Origin: Methylophilaceae bacterium LSUCC0717
Lineage (GTDB): Bacteria > Pseudomonadota > Gammaproteobacteria > Burkholderiales > Methylophilaceae
Assembly: GCA_024919195.1 (NCBI GenBank)
Contig: CP103436.1
Span: forward strand, 496,001-560,000
DNA: 64,000 nt
Reading direction: 5' to 3'
Positions 27,608 to 36,347 of this stretch are shown piece after piece. Each line of letters opens with the position of its first letter. The stretch's first letter is position 1. Made by a program: the position numbers and the translations under genes. A model generated the notes under the pieces. That model saw nothing but the letters and a program-made list of their open reading frames with translations, did no database searches and was not told the origin of the DNA.

Positions 27608-27998
27608 ATACTTTATCTTTTCCTTCAAAAAATGGCCCTTGTTTTATTTCTACGATTTCAGAGTCTTTCAAAAATTTAAATCCATGACCTCCTTCAAGAA
27701 GAAGTATTATGTCACCTTCAAATAGGGTAACAGAGTTAAATAATTGTTTATCAAAATCAAAAAAATCAACAACCACTTCACCTTTTTTGATAATTAATGT
27801 TTCAGATGTCTTGTTAATAGTTCTGATTTGTTCATTATGATAATGGACATTGATTTCTTGATTTTTATCTCTTTTTATTAGGCCAAGCTGCATCTGTGAT
27901 TGGTCAGGAGTCACAAATTTAGTGCCACCTTTAAACTTATAATTGCTTCTTAAGATTATTGAAAAAAGCATTCCTTTATTTTCTATTTTCTCAATCAT
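27600..27998 (-). CDS. Cupin-fold protein
   Basis: A 132-residue protein with a single cupin barrel. VHYHNEQIRTINKTSETLII is the first cupin motif with two histidines, and GDIILLLEGGHGFKF is the second with a Gly-His pair. It resembles small cupins of sugar-modification loci (WxcM/FdtA-like or metal-binding isomerases), but I cannot place it in a specific group. It lies between the GT42/DUF115-like gene and the methyltransferase with an 8-base overlap to the latter, which suggests a shared sugar substrate. Confidence 0.65.
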   Translation of the reverse strand: MIEKIENKGMLFSIILRSNYKFKGGTKFVTPDQSQMQLGLIKRDKNQEINVHYHNEQIRTINKTSETLIIKKGEVVVDFFDFDKQLFNSVTLFEGDIILLLEGGHGFKFLKDSEIVEIKQGPFFEGKDKVYE

Positions 27999-28002
27999 TT
28001 TA

Positions 28003-28821
28003 TTAAATTTTTTTGTATGGAAAGTATTTTAACCATGAGTCTTTGGAAAGATTATAAATATTCAATTTTTTTCTAACAGAATACTTTTTATATTGTTCAT
28101 ATTGTTTAAAAAGATTAATATTTGATTCAAGTTCGTCAATAATATTTTTTTCATTCCAGTAACTTTTTGACGTTAAGTTTTTTCTTATTTCTTTTTCTTT
28201 AGTATAGAAGTTTTTAATATCTTTACCAAAATACTTAAGAATATTATGGTCACAGCCTGCCATATATATTTCCTCATATTTCATACCTATAGCAAATGGC
28301 AAAGCTAATAAGGGAATAGATTGTGGTTTAGGTACCATGAGTTTAATATTTATATTAAAAAAACTATTTCTTTTTATAGTTTTAATATAAAAGACATTTC
28401 GGGTATTAAACTTATTTTTTATAATTTTTTTATTTTTAATATCCGTAACAATTGCAGTATCTTTTGGAAGTTTTTTATTTATGTTTTCAATCCATTCATT
28501 AAAGTCATTTTTGCTTACACTATTATCTAATCCAGCTATAAAATGAGCGACTGGATTAATTTTTTTTATATCTTTGTGCAAATAAAAATTACTTAAACTG
28601 TAAAAATCAAAGTCATTCTGTTTTAATATTTTTTTAAAATCGATTGTATTTATTGAAGGCCCTGTTCCCAGAATTACGACTTTATTATTCCTTTTTTTAA
28701 TCTTGATTTTTTTAAAAAGAGCACCTTTTAAGATATATAAAATTGATAATATTGAACTTAATGTAGTTAATAAAAAGTCATAAATTAATGGGGGTATTAA
28801 CTTATTTAATATTTTTTTCAT
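28003..28821 (-). CDS. GT42/DUF115-like putative sialyltransferase-fold protein
   Basis: A 272-residue protein with a hydrophobic N-terminal segment. KVVILGTGPSINTIDFKKI near residue 45 matches the CMP-binding GxGPS motif shared by GT42 sialyltransferases and DUF115 proteins. FDFYSLSNFYLHKDI is the following strand, and PQSIPLLALPFAIGMK with IYMAGCDHN corresponds to the later conserved region. It directly follows a CMP-sugar synthetase gene with a 20-base overlap, which strengthens the idea that it uses a CMP-activated sugar. A DUF115 glycosyltransferase with another donor is the alternative. The call is by motif resemblance only. Confidence 0.48.
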   Translation of the reverse strand: MKKILNKLIPPLIYDFLLTTLSSILSILYILKGALFKKIKIKKRNNKVVILGTGPSINTIDFKKILKQNDFDFYSLSNFYLHKDIKKINPVAHFIAGLDNSVSKNDFNEWIENINKKLPKDTAIVTDIKNKKIIKNKFNTRNVFYIKTIKRNSFFNINIKLMVPKPQSIPLLALPFAIGMKYEEIYMAGCDHNILKYFGKDIKNFYTKEKEIRKNLTSKSYWNEKNIIDELESNINLFKQYEQYKKYSVRKKLNIYNLSKDSWLKYFPYKKI

Positions 28822-29512
28822 TTTTTAAAAAATTAAATTTTTTATCTATAATTTCAGATAATGCAACTGCCCATTCAATATCCTCAGGAGTGTTTATATC
28901 AAATGAGTTAATTGGATCTATTTCATATAAAAAAGGATTTGTTCCAAAAAAATAACATTTTTCTTGAAAATCTCTTAATTTTTGAATAAAGATACCACCA
29001 TCTTGTTGATAAAGAGGCTTGAGATCCTTAGCAAGAGTATGAGTTTTAGACCATGGATTATAGTTGTGAGGTTGAAATTTATCTGACCAAAGATGATTTT
29101 GAATCCTATTAACTGAAATTAAACTATCATACTTATCTTTTTTATTTAGAAACATCTCAAATGCAGATATATAATGTTCTGAATAGAGAAAAGGGTTTGT
29201 GCAATGAGCCCAGATCGCATATGTTGCTTTAGGAATTTTTTTTGATAATTCTTCAATCATAAAATTGGCGGAGGATTTACTTTCATCACATGCAAGAGGG
29301 TCTCTTTTAATGACAATAGCACCAAGCCCATCAGCTTTATCAAGAATTTCTAAAGAATCAGAACCTACATAAACTTTTTTAATTCCTGCATTTTTAAGTT
29401 GTAATATTTTTCTTTCAATCAAACTTAAGCCATTTATTTGGTATAAATTTTTATTTTTTACTCTAACTGAGCCACCTCGAGCTGGAATAATAGCTACAAC
29501 TTCATTCGTCAT
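28802..29512 (-). CDS. CMP-sugar synthetase (acylneuraminate cytidylyltransferase family)
   Basis: A 236-residue nucleotidyltransferase. AIIPARGGSVRVKNKNL is the CTP-binding motif with the RGGS and the later lysine typical of NeuA/PseF/LegF enzymes. VYVGSDSLEIL, IKRDPLACDESKSSANFM and AHCTNPFLYSEHY follow as in the family. It would activate a nonulosonic acid or related sugar with CMP. No neuB- or neuC-like gene occurs in the window, so the sugar is unidentified. It overlaps both neighbours in the block, the flippase gene and the GT42/DUF115-like gene. Confidence 0.82.
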   Translation of the reverse strand: MTNEVVAIIPARGGSVRVKNKNLYQINGLSLIERKILQLKNAGIKKVYVGSDSLEILDKADGLGAIVIKRDPLACDESKSSANFMIEELSKKIPKATYAIWAHCTNPFLYSEHYISAFEMFLNKKDKYDSLISVNRIQNHLWSDKFQPHNYNPWSKTHTLAKDLKPLYQQDGGIFIQKLRDFQEKCYFFGTNPFLYEIDPINSFDINTPEDIEWAVALSEIIDKKFNFLKNEKNIK

Positions 29513-30752
29513 TTTTAAAGTAATATATAAGAGTTAATATTAAGCAGAGGATACCACTTGTTATAGAAGATATCCACGCATTAAGAATATTTGGAGTTTT
29601 ATTCATTAAAACTAAAAATATAAGCAAATATAGAAAAAAATAACTGATCTCAACAAAAATAGCCCATTTAAATCTTTTACGCCTAAGCATTATGTAAAAA
29701 AATAATAAGTTAAAAATTCTCAATAAATCAGATAAAAATTGTAGTTTGATGTAATTTTTTATAACAATAAAGGCATCTGTAAAAAGTAACTTAATAAATA
29801 TTTCTTGGAAAGTTACAAAAAATAATTGAGCAAAAAAAATTATTATTAAAAAATAAAATATACTTACTATGTTTTTATTGGAGCTTAATTTTGGAATAAA
29901 ATAAGTCATAATAAAAACATTAACGACACTAAAATATGTATCAGATATTTTAATTGTTGCTTGCCAAAACCCAGCCTCATCATAACTAAGATTTTTTATC
30001 ATAGATGATCTAATAATAATTTGAGTTATTGGGATCAAGATGCTTGTAAAAATAGAAATATAAAAATACGGTGTTATTTTTTTAATACTTTCTAAATCAA
30101 CTTTAAAAAGAAAGTTTTTCAATTTAAACCAAAAAAGGTTTTTAATTGCAAATAATGTTGTTACAGCTAGAATAATTGGAAATAAAAAAGCTGATATAAA
30201 TAAACCTTGTAATTCATAGTTAAAGATTAATATTAGAGAAATACAAAGATGGATAATGAAAGAACTAATATGTATTTTATTATTCATCGTAATTCCATGA
30301 AATGCGTTAATGATTGATATGGTTATAGATGAGAAAATTACGCTTATGGAAGTGGTCAGGATGAAAACTTTTAAGATAATATAATTAAAGTTGTTTCCAA
30401 ATAAAAAACGATTTAATTCTTCAGTAAAAATTAAATTTAAGATAACAACAACTATTAAAATTAATAACGAAATATGTAGGCATGCGCTCCATATTTTTCC
30501 ATAATTATTCATTCCTAAAAGATTTTTATCTTTTTGATCAGAGCTCAAGTTTATAATTGCTGGACTTGATATGCTGTTAAAAGTGGTGGTTAGTAAATTA
30601 ATTAAATTTATTAATTGTCCATGAATTGTAATACCTGCTGGACCAAAAAGTGAAGCAATAATTTTTATAAGAAATAATGAGCAAAAAATTCTTGTAACAA
30701 CTTGATAAGAGCTTTTTGAAAGAGCAAAAATTAGATCTTTAAAGCTTGTCAT
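29502..30752 (-). CDS. wzx: Wzx-type polysaccharide flippase
   Basis: A 416-residue protein with about twelve membrane spans and no soluble domain. The N-terminal part SSYQVVTRIFCSLFLIKIIA followed by LFGPAGITIHGQL resembles WzxE/O-antigen translocases of the MATE-like fold, in which a FGPxG turn after span 1 is conserved. DEAGFWQATIKISDTYF in the middle corresponds to the second-half repeat. It would flip an undecaprenyl-diphosphate oligosaccharide to the periplasm. It overlaps manC by 14 bases and the CMP-sugar synthetase gene by 11 bases. No certain Wzy polymerase is seen. Confidence 0.85.
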   Translation of the reverse strand: MTSFKDLIFALSKSSYQVVTRIFCSLFLIKIIASLFGPAGITIHGQLINLINLLTTTFNSISSPAIINLSSDQKDKNLLGMNNYGKIWSACLHISLLILIVVVILNLIFTEELNRFLFGNNFNYIILKVFILTTSISVIFSSITISIINAFHGITMNNKIHISSFIIHLCISLILIFNYELQGLFISAFLFPIILAVTTLFAIKNLFWFKLKNFLFKVDLESIKKITPYFYISIFTSILIPITQIIIRSSMIKNLSYDEAGFWQATIKISDTYFSVVNVFIMTYFIPKLSSNKNIVSIFYFLIIIFFAQLFFVTFQEIFIKLLFTDAFIVIKNYIKLQFLSDLLRIFNLLFFYIMLRRKRFKWAIFVEISYFFLYLLIFLVLMNKTPNILNAWISSITSGILCLILTLIYYFKNDE

Positions 30753-32127
30753 AACGTTTTATATCATCTTCACCAAAATAAGTACCTGTTTGTATTTCAA
30801 TTATTCTTAAAATATTAGTTTTTGAATTATTGGTGATTTTATGAATTGTATTTTTTGGAATAAACGTAGATTCATTTTTTTTTAAATTGTAATTTTTATT
30901 TCCGTTAATAATATTTGCTCTTCCACTTAAAACAACCCAGTGTTCCGATCTGCTCTTATGGCTTTGTAGGCTAATAGATGATTTAGGATCAATTTCTAAA
31001 ATTTTAATTTTATAATCTTCACTATCCTCTATTACTCTGTAAGAACCCCAAGGCCTATTATCATAAACTGGTTGTTCATTTTGAATTTGTTTTTTATTAG
31101 AAATATTTTTTAATTTTTCAAGATCATTAATTTTTGTAATAAATAAATTATTCTCTTTTTCTAAAACAGCAATTTGATCTAAATTAGTAATAATAATTTT
31201 TTTTTGCTTAATATTGCTATCTCTAATAATAATATTCTTATTACTATTTAATATATTTGCTTCATTAGTTGAGTTAAGTGATAGAGATCCATTTTTCTTC
31301 GAAAGTGTTGAGTATAAATTTTTCCAAGAACCCAAATCTGACCAAAAGCTTTTAATGAATATAACTTTTTGATCCTTGTAAGAAATTTTTTCTAAAAATT
31401 TATAATCAATTGAAATTTTTTGAATTTTTTTAAATATTTCGGTATTTAATCTTAAAAAATCTTTGTCAATATTGCTACCAACTGAAGTAATACTTTTGAT
31501 AATATTTTGATAAAATTTACTATCAATCTTATTAAATTTTTCTATAAAAAAATTAGTATTAAATAAAAAAATACCTGAGTTAATAAGATAATCTCTAAAA
31601 AAATTTGTTGGGATTTTTTTTGGTTTCTCAATAAATTCTTTTACATAATTTTCACTGTATCTGATGTAACCAAAATTTTCATCAAAAGTGGTTGGTTTAA
31701 TGCCAAATAATGTTGTTTTATTTTTATCTAGACTTTTTCTATCAATTCCTTTTTTTATAGCATCAAAATTTTTAAAATAATGATCACTTGGTAAGATTAA
31801 AAAATTTTGAATATTATTTTTTTTTGCTATATAAGATGCTATGGCAACTGGAGCTGCTGTATTTTTACTTAATGGCTCTAATACAATATCAACATCGATA
31901 TTTTTTGGAATTTGAGACTTAACTATAAATCTGTATTTTTCATTAGTTAGAATTATTATTTTTTTTGGATTCAGACTAATTGCTCTTTGTAGAGTGAGTT
32001 GAAATAGACTTTTATCTTTAATAAGTAAAGAAAATTGCTTTGGTCTTTCTTCACTCGAGATAGGCCATAATCTTGATCCACTTCCACCACAGATAATTGC
32101 TACTAATATATTTTCAGCATCTTTCAT
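30739..32127 (-). CDS. manC: Mannose-1-phosphate guanylyltransferase / mannose-6-phosphate isomerase
   Basis: A bifunctional 462-residue enzyme supplying GDP-mannose. The N-terminal pyrophosphorylase has AIICGGSGSRLWPISSEERPK, NEKYRFIV, LEPLSKNTAAPVA and LPSDHYF. YEKPK-like sugar binding is seen in FIEKPKKIP. The C-terminal cupin isomerase domain has RPWGSYRVIEDSEDYK, LQSHKSRSEHWVVLSGRA and FIPKNTIHKITN. Both halves look complete. It opens the reverse block and feeds gmd. The middle of the protein has unusually many Lys and Asn residues, matching the AT bias of the block. Confidence 0.93.
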   Translation of the reverse strand: MKDAENILVAIICGGSGSRLWPISSEERPKQFSLLIKDKSLFQLTLQRAISLNPKKIIILTNEKYRFIVKSQIPKNIDVDIVLEPLSKNTAAPVAIASYIAKKNNIQNFLILPSDHYFKNFDAIKKGIDRKSLDKNKTTLFGIKPTTFDENFGYIRYSENYVKEFIEKPKKIPTNFFRDYLINSGIFLFNTNFFIEKFNKIDSKFYQNIIKSITSVGSNIDKDFLRLNTEIFKKIQKISIDYKFLEKISYKDQKVIFIKSFWSDLGSWKNLYSTLSKKNGSLSLNSTNEANILNSNKNIIIRDSNIKQKKIIITNLDQIAVLEKENNLFITKINDLEKLKNISNKKQIQNEQPVYDNRPWGSYRVIEDSEDYKIKILEIDPKSSISLQSHKSRSEHWVVLSGRANIINGNKNYNLKKNESTFIPKNTIHKITNNSKTNILRIIEIQTGTYFGEDDIKRYDKL

Positions 32128-32166
32128 TTATACATTTAATAATTAATAAATTAGTTTCATGTTATA

Positions 32167-32820
32167 TCATTTTTTTATCAAGTCCATTAACTCTGATATA
32201 GCGGTAATGTTTTTATAGATTTTAATTTTAGACCAATCCTGATTTGAGCCGTAGCCATAAGATGCTTTAATAAATGAAAGGTTATTCAGATTAGCTGATA
32301 ATCCATCATTAACAGTATCACCGATAAAGAAACTTCCATTAAATAATTCATTTTGATTGATGATGTCTTGAATCATGGCATCCTTATTTCTTATTTGATT
32401 TTGACTGTCGCTACATTCGATAAATGAAAAATAATCATTCCAGCTAAAGTGATCTATCAGTTTTTGCGTTGGAGCCAGTCTTTTATTCGTGGCTACCGCC
32501 ATGGGTATATTTTTATTATGTAGCTCTTTCAAGACTTGAATAACATCGGGGTAGGGTTGGGTGTGTTCGATTACTTGCTCATCATGCATGGCAATAAATA
32601 ATTGCACAAATTTATCTAATGAATCCTGATGATCAGGACCTAGTATTTCTGATGCAGTATCGCGCAAAGGTGGACCAATCAATATATTTTTTGCATACTC
32701 CATTCGCTCTGGAGCGAGTTGTTTGGTAATACTCTGAAAACATTGGTATATGGCTTGTTCGGAATCAACCAGCGTCCCATCAAAATCGAAGATGAAGGCT
32801 GTGGTCAAAGGGATACCCAC
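32167..32820 (-). CDS. HAD-superfamily phosphatase, phosphoglycolate phosphatase-like
   Basis: A 217-residue HAD hydrolase. Motif I is FIFDFDGTLVDS with both aspartates, motif II is AVATNKR, and the motif III/IV region is NKDAMIQ...FFIGDTVNDGLSA. A cap domain lies between motifs I and II (C1 type). The gene starts at GTG and overlaps the dehydrogenase gene upstream by 16 bases. Gph itself is encoded at 57661, so this paralogue more likely handles a sugar or other small phosphate. It sits at the border between the glycan locus and core genes. Confidence 0.8.
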   Translation of the reverse strand: MGIPLTTAFIFDFDGTLVDSEQAIYQCFQSITKQLAPERMEYAKNILIGPPLRDTASEILGPDHQDSLDKFVQLFIAMHDEQVIEHTQPYPDVIQVLKELHNKNIPMAVATNKRLAPTQKLIDHFSWNDYFSFIECSDSQNQIRNKDAMIQDIINQNELFNGSFFIGDTVNDGLSANLNNLSFIKASYGYGSNQDWSKIKIYKNITAISELMDLIKK

Positions 32821-33809
32821 TGATTACTTTTAATGGATTTGTATGTCGCTTCCATTGCATCCACCTGCTGAACAGCGTCATGCATACTTAATTTATTACT
32901 TTCTTTATTATTGAGTATGCAGTCAACGAAGTGATTAATTTCTAAATCAAAATGATTTCCCTTTTGAATTTTTTCAACAACTGGAGCTGACCCGTCTAAC
33001 TCGTAACTAATAATCGCCTCATCATTTTCATGCTGCCACACGGTATGACATTTTAATCGTCCTTGATCACCAAAAATTTCGAATTCGGATCGTCTTGTGC
33101 ATTCGAAACTAATATCAAATGTTGCTCGTCGCTGATCGGTAAACTCTAAAATTCCACTGGCAGACATATCCGCTTGATGACTATTCATCTTAGCTAAGGC
33201 ATTCACTTGTTTAATGTGACCCCCCATAACTTGTCTGAGTGTGTGAATGGCATAGGGGCCGATATCCCATAGGGCTCCACCACCAGCTTGCATGGATCGA
33301 TTAATGCGATAGTATCGAGCTGGCTGGATTGGAAAGGAAAACATGCTGTGTGCGTATTGAATTTTCCCTAACTTACCTGAGTTAATAAAGTCTAGAACAA
33401 AATCAAATTGAGGGTGAAAAACGTACATAAAGCCTTCCATGACGATAACATTATTATCTTTTGCCGCTTGGGTAATGCTTTCAACCTCTTGTTTGGTTAA
33501 TGCCATTGGCTTTTCTATGAGCACATGTTTTTTTTGAGCTGTAGACTTTAATGCGAATTCGGTATGTTCCTCATTAGCCAAGGGGATATAAATTGCGTTA
33601 ATGTCAGGATGGTTGATAACTTCATCAAAATTGGTTGTTGTTTTTATCCCATCATGATTTTTTGCATACTGCTGGACACACCCTTCTGCAGCGCCATTAC
33701 GCCTACTGGCAAGCATCAATATTTTTGAATGGGGGTTGTTTTCAATCGCTGGAAGAAGTCTTTGGTTGACCCTTGCAGCCCCTAAAATACCCCAGTTAAC
33801 TGTCTTCAT
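32805..33809 (-). CDS. Gfo/Idh/MocA-family NAD(P)-dependent oxidoreductase
   Basis: A 334-residue dehydrogenase. [18 protein letters not shown] is the Rossmann start, [17 protein letters not shown] follows, and [15 protein letters not shown] carries the catalytic EKP lysine. [15 protein letters not shown] contains the conserved aspartate and histidine of the substrate site. The ATG at 33809 has AAGGA at the right distance, so I prefer it to the longer in-frame start at 33851. It overlaps trhO by 14 bases. Likely acts on a sugar or cyclitol; the exact substrate is unknown. Confidence 0.85.
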   Translation of the reverse strand: MKTVNWGILGAARVNQRLLPAIENNPHSKILMLASRRNGAAEGCVQQYAKNHDGIKTTTNFDEVINHPDINAIYIPLANEEHTEFALKSTAQKKHVLIEKPMALTKQEVESITQAAKDNNVIVMEGFMYVFHPQFDFVLDFINSGKLGKIQYAHSMFSFPIQPARYYRINRSMQAGGGALWDIGPYAIHTLRQVMGGHIKQVNALAKMNSHQADMSASGILEFTDQRRATFDISFECTRRSEFEIFGDQGRLKCHTVWQHENDEAIISYELDGSAPVVEKIQKGNHFDLEINHFVDCILNNKESNKLSMHDAVQQVDAMEATYKSIKSNQWVSL

Positions 33810-34761
33810 GTAATTCCTTTTTGGCAGCGCTGTCATCAAACTCCCGACCAATATGTTTTTCGCCTCTGGCTTTTGCTAGCTCAATTTGTTTTTGTCTTTC
33901 ATGCAGCGAGGCTTTTTTCTCAGGGCTTAATTTATCGTGACAGTAAGGACAAGATTCTCCTTTGACATACAAAGAAGACTTCATTTCATCTGGGTTGAGT
34001 GGGTGACGGCAAGCGTAGCATTGATCATAAATTCCTTCCTCAAGACCATGTTTGACGCTAACACGTTGATCAAAAACAAAACATTCTCCTTCCCATAAAC
34101 TTTCTTCTTTGGGAACGTTTTCTAAATATTTTAAAATTCCACCTTTAAGGTGATAGACCTCATCAAATCCTTCATCAAGAAGGAGGGAGGTGGCCTTTTC
34201 ACAACGAATGCCTCCGGTACAGAACATCGCAATTTTCTTATTCTTTTGTCCATCAAGATTTTTTTTGACGTATTCAGGAAACTCACGAAATGTTTTTGTA
34301 TTTGGGTTAATGGCATTTTTAAAGGTGCCGATGTCATACTCATAGTCGTTACGAGTGTCTACAAGAATTGTATCTGGGTCACTGATTAAATCATTCCAGT
34401 CTAAGGGGTCCACGTACTGACCTACATTTTTCTTAGGACTGATGCCAGGAACACCCAAGGTGACGATTTCTTTTTTAAGCTTAACCTTCATTCTATAAAA
34501 AGGGTTGGATGATGCCCAAGATTCCTTGTGATCGATATTTTCAAAAGCACCCAAAAATAGGGGGTCGGACTTAATGTAATGATGGAATTTAGTGATCGCT
34601 TCAGATAGTCCTGCAATAGTGCCATTGATCCCCTCTTTAGCAAGCAATAATGTGCCTTTAATGTCATTTGCTTTGCAAAAATCTAGAATGGGCTGTTGAA
34701 AAGATTTAAATTGATCAATATTGACAAAGTGATACAAGGCGGTAACTAGATACTTATCCAT
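33796..34761 (-). CDS. trhO: tRNA uridine(34) hydroxylase, rhodanese domain
   Basis: A 321-residue TrhO/YceA protein that forms 5-hydroxyuridine at tRNA position 34. The N-terminal acylphosphatase-like domain contains [14 protein letters not shown], and the central rhodanese domain has [13 protein letters not shown] and the active-site loop [10 protein letters not shown] with its cysteine. The C-terminal part has [13 protein letters not shown] and CPYCHDKLS, two CxxC pairs that may bind zinc. All family motifs are present. It is transcribed divergently from ndk across about 87 bases. Confidence 0.92.
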   Translation of the reverse strand: MDKYLVTALYHFVNIDQFKSFQQPILDFCKANDIKGTLLLAKEGINGTIAGLSEAITKFHHYIKSDPLFLGAFENIDHKESWASSNPFYRMKVKLKKEIVTLGVPGISPKKNVGQYVDPLDWNDLISDPDTILVDTRNDYEYDIGTFKNAINPNTKTFREFPEYVKKNLDGQKNKKIAMFCTGGIRCEKATSLLLDEGFDEVYHLKGGILKYLENVPKEESLWEGECFVFDQRVSVKHGLEEGIYDQCYACRHPLNPDEMKSSLYVKGESCPYCHDKLSPEKKASLHERQKQIELAKARGEKHIGREFDDSAAKKELHEDS

Positions 34762-34848
34762 GTAGGTTAAAACTTCCCGATTAAAACGTTTATTAAAAGC
34801 TTAAAAAATGTTATTTTAACGCTCTTTTAATATCAATTGGAGATATTC

Positions 34849-35253
34849 ATGGCAACAGAACAAACCCTATCAATTATCAAGCCAGACGCAGTGGCAAAGA
34901 ATGTCATTGGTAAAATTTACACAAGATTTGAAGAAAATGGCTTAAAAATAGTGCAAGCTAAAATGGCTCATCTCAGCAAAGAGGAAGCAGAAGGATTCTA
35001 TGCAGTTCATAAGGAACGTCCTTTCTTCAACGATTTAGTATCTTTTATGACTTCAGGTCCGGTGATGATTCAGGCATTAGAGGGTGACAATGCTGTACTT
35101 AAAAATCGCGAATTAATGGGCGCTACAAACCCTCAAGAAGCTGCACCTGGAACCATCCGTGCGGACTTTGCTGAAAGTATTGATGCAAATGCTGTGCATG
35201 GATCTGATTCATTAGAAAATGCTAAAATTGAAATTGAATATTTCTTTGGCTAA
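34849..35253 (+). CDS. ndk: Nucleoside diphosphate kinase
   Basis: A 134-residue kinase that equilibrates nucleoside diphosphates and triphosphates. It starts [17 protein letters not shown] and has [35 protein letters not shown] precedes the phosphohistidine in [12 protein letters not shown]. The ATG at 34849 is preceded by GGAG; an in-frame TTG at 34837 is less likely. In betaproteobacteria ndk heads the run to rlmN and ispG, as here, and this is the first gene of the long forward core array. Confidence 0.96.
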   Translation: MATEQTLSIIKPDAVAKNVIGKIYTRFEENGLKIVQAKMAHLSKEEAEGFYAVHKERPFFNDLVSFMTSGPVMIQALEGDNAVLKNRELMGATNPQEAAPGTIRADFAESIDANAVHGSDSLENAKIEIEYFFG

Positions 35254-35258
35254 TTTTT

Positions 35259-36347
35259 TTGATTAATTTACTTGATATTGATTTAAAAACCTTTCAAGAT
35301 CAAATTGCAAAATCTGGTCATCAACCTTTTCGAGCCAAGCAGCTATGGCGTTGGCTCTTTAAGGAAGAGCAAACCGATTTTAATAAGATGACTGATCTTG
35401 CTAAAGATTTCCGCTTATTTCTTACCAACAACTACCAGCTCAATTTCCCAAAAATTAACTTCGATCATGTTTCAAGAGATGGAACACGCAAATGGTTATT
35501 TGATATGGGCTCAAATAACGCGATCGAAACTGTTTTTATTCCAGAGAAAAATAGAGGAACCCTTTGTATCTCATCACAAGTGGGTTGTGCCCTCGAGTGT
35601 ACATTCTGCTCAACCGGTCGCCAAGGGTTTAACCGCAATCTATCTCAGGCCGAGATTATTGGTCAGCTGTGGTTGGCTAACCATTTGCTATCTAATGACT
35701 ATGATACGAGCGAACATAAGCCGGTGACTAATGTGGTAATGATGGGGATGGGAGAGCCGTTAGCCAATTATGATCAGGTCGTTTCTTCTTTAAAAATTAT
35801 GTTGGACGATAAGGCTTATGGATTAAGTCGAAGAAGGGTTACAGTTTCTACCAGCGGCTTAGTGCCTGCAATTGAGAAATTGAAATATGACTGCCCTGTC
35901 TCTTTAGCCATTTCGCTGCATGCGCCCAATAATAAAATAAGAGACGAAATCGTGCCGATTAACAAGAAGTATCCAATTGAGATATTGCTAGATTCTTGTC
36001 AAAGTTATCTTGAAGAGGCGCCACGTGATTTTATTACCATGGAATATGTGATGTTAAAGGATGTGAATGACCAAGATCAGCATGCTAGAGAATTAGTTGA
36101 TTTGGTAAAAAGCACCCCTTGTAAATTTAATTTGATCCCATTTAATCCTTTTCCTAAAAGTGGATATGAATCTTCAAGCAGGGAGCGTATATTAAGCTTT
36201 CAGAAAATTTTAATGGATAGTGGCATCGTCACAACCATCCGTAAAACTAGAGGTGATGATATTGATGCAGCCTGTGGTCAGTTAGCTGGGGACGTAAAAG
36301 ATAAAACAAAACGGACATTGCGATTAATTCAAGAGGGAAAAAGATAA
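35259..36347 (+). CDS. rlmN: 23S rRNA/tRNA (adenine-C2) methyltransferase
   Basis: A 362-residue radical SAM enzyme that methylates A2503 of 23S rRNA and A37 of some tRNAs. The cluster motif is [11 protein letters not shown] (CX3CX2C), followed by [14 protein letters not shown] and [10 protein letters not shown]. The second catalytic cysteine lies in AACGQLAG near the C-terminus. The only sensible start is TTG at 35259, five bases after the ndk stop. The N-terminal [10 protein letters not shown] segment is the normal helical domain. Confidence 0.95.
   Translation: MINLLDIDLKTFQDQIAKSGHQPFRAKQLWRWLFKEEQTDFNKMTDLAKDFRLFLTNNYQLNFPKINFDHVSRDGTRKWLFDMGSNNAIETVFIPEKNRGTLCISSQVGCALECTFCSTGRQGFNRNLSQAEIIGQLWLANHLLSNDYDTSEHKPVTNVVMMGMGEPLANYDQVVSSLKIMLDDKAYGLSRRRVTVSTSGLVPAIEKLKYDCPVSLAISLHAPNNKIRDEIVPINKKYPIEILLDSCQSYLEEAPRDFITMEYVMLKDVNDQDQHARELVDLVKSTPCKFNLIPFNPFPKSGYESSSRERILSFQKILMDSGIVTTIRKTRGDDIDAACGQLAGDVKDKTKRTLRLIQEGKR

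Larger units (their letters stand above)
1..32127. other. Surface polysaccharide biosynthesis and export locus
   Basis: Nearly every gene from the left edge to 32127 makes nucleotide sugars, transfers or modifies sugars, or exports glycans. The genes form a forward block ending at 21349 and a reverse block starting at 32127, which converge around 21350-21514. Most of the sequence is visibly more AT-rich than the core genes right of 34849, with long T and A runs, as is common for horizontally exchanged O-antigen or capsule loci. The oxygenase gene at 19659 and the flanking galE look more like the core genes. The locus continues beyond the left edge because galE is cut there. Whether the product is O-antigen, capsule or exopolysaccharide cannot be decided from the sequence. 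Confidence 0.85.

Noticed and set aside
32128-32166. Promoter or terminator between the HAD gene and manC
   Set aside because: The 39 bases are AT-rich with no convincing hexamer pair or hairpin, though a promoter for the reverse block could be present.
34131-34389. Open frames on both strands overlapping trhO
   Set aside because: The trhO frame carries the rhodanese active site across this interval, so the other frames are shadows.
34762-34848. Divergent promoters between trhO and ndk
   Set aside because: They must exist nearby, but I could not pick -35 and -10 elements at a proper distance with confidence.
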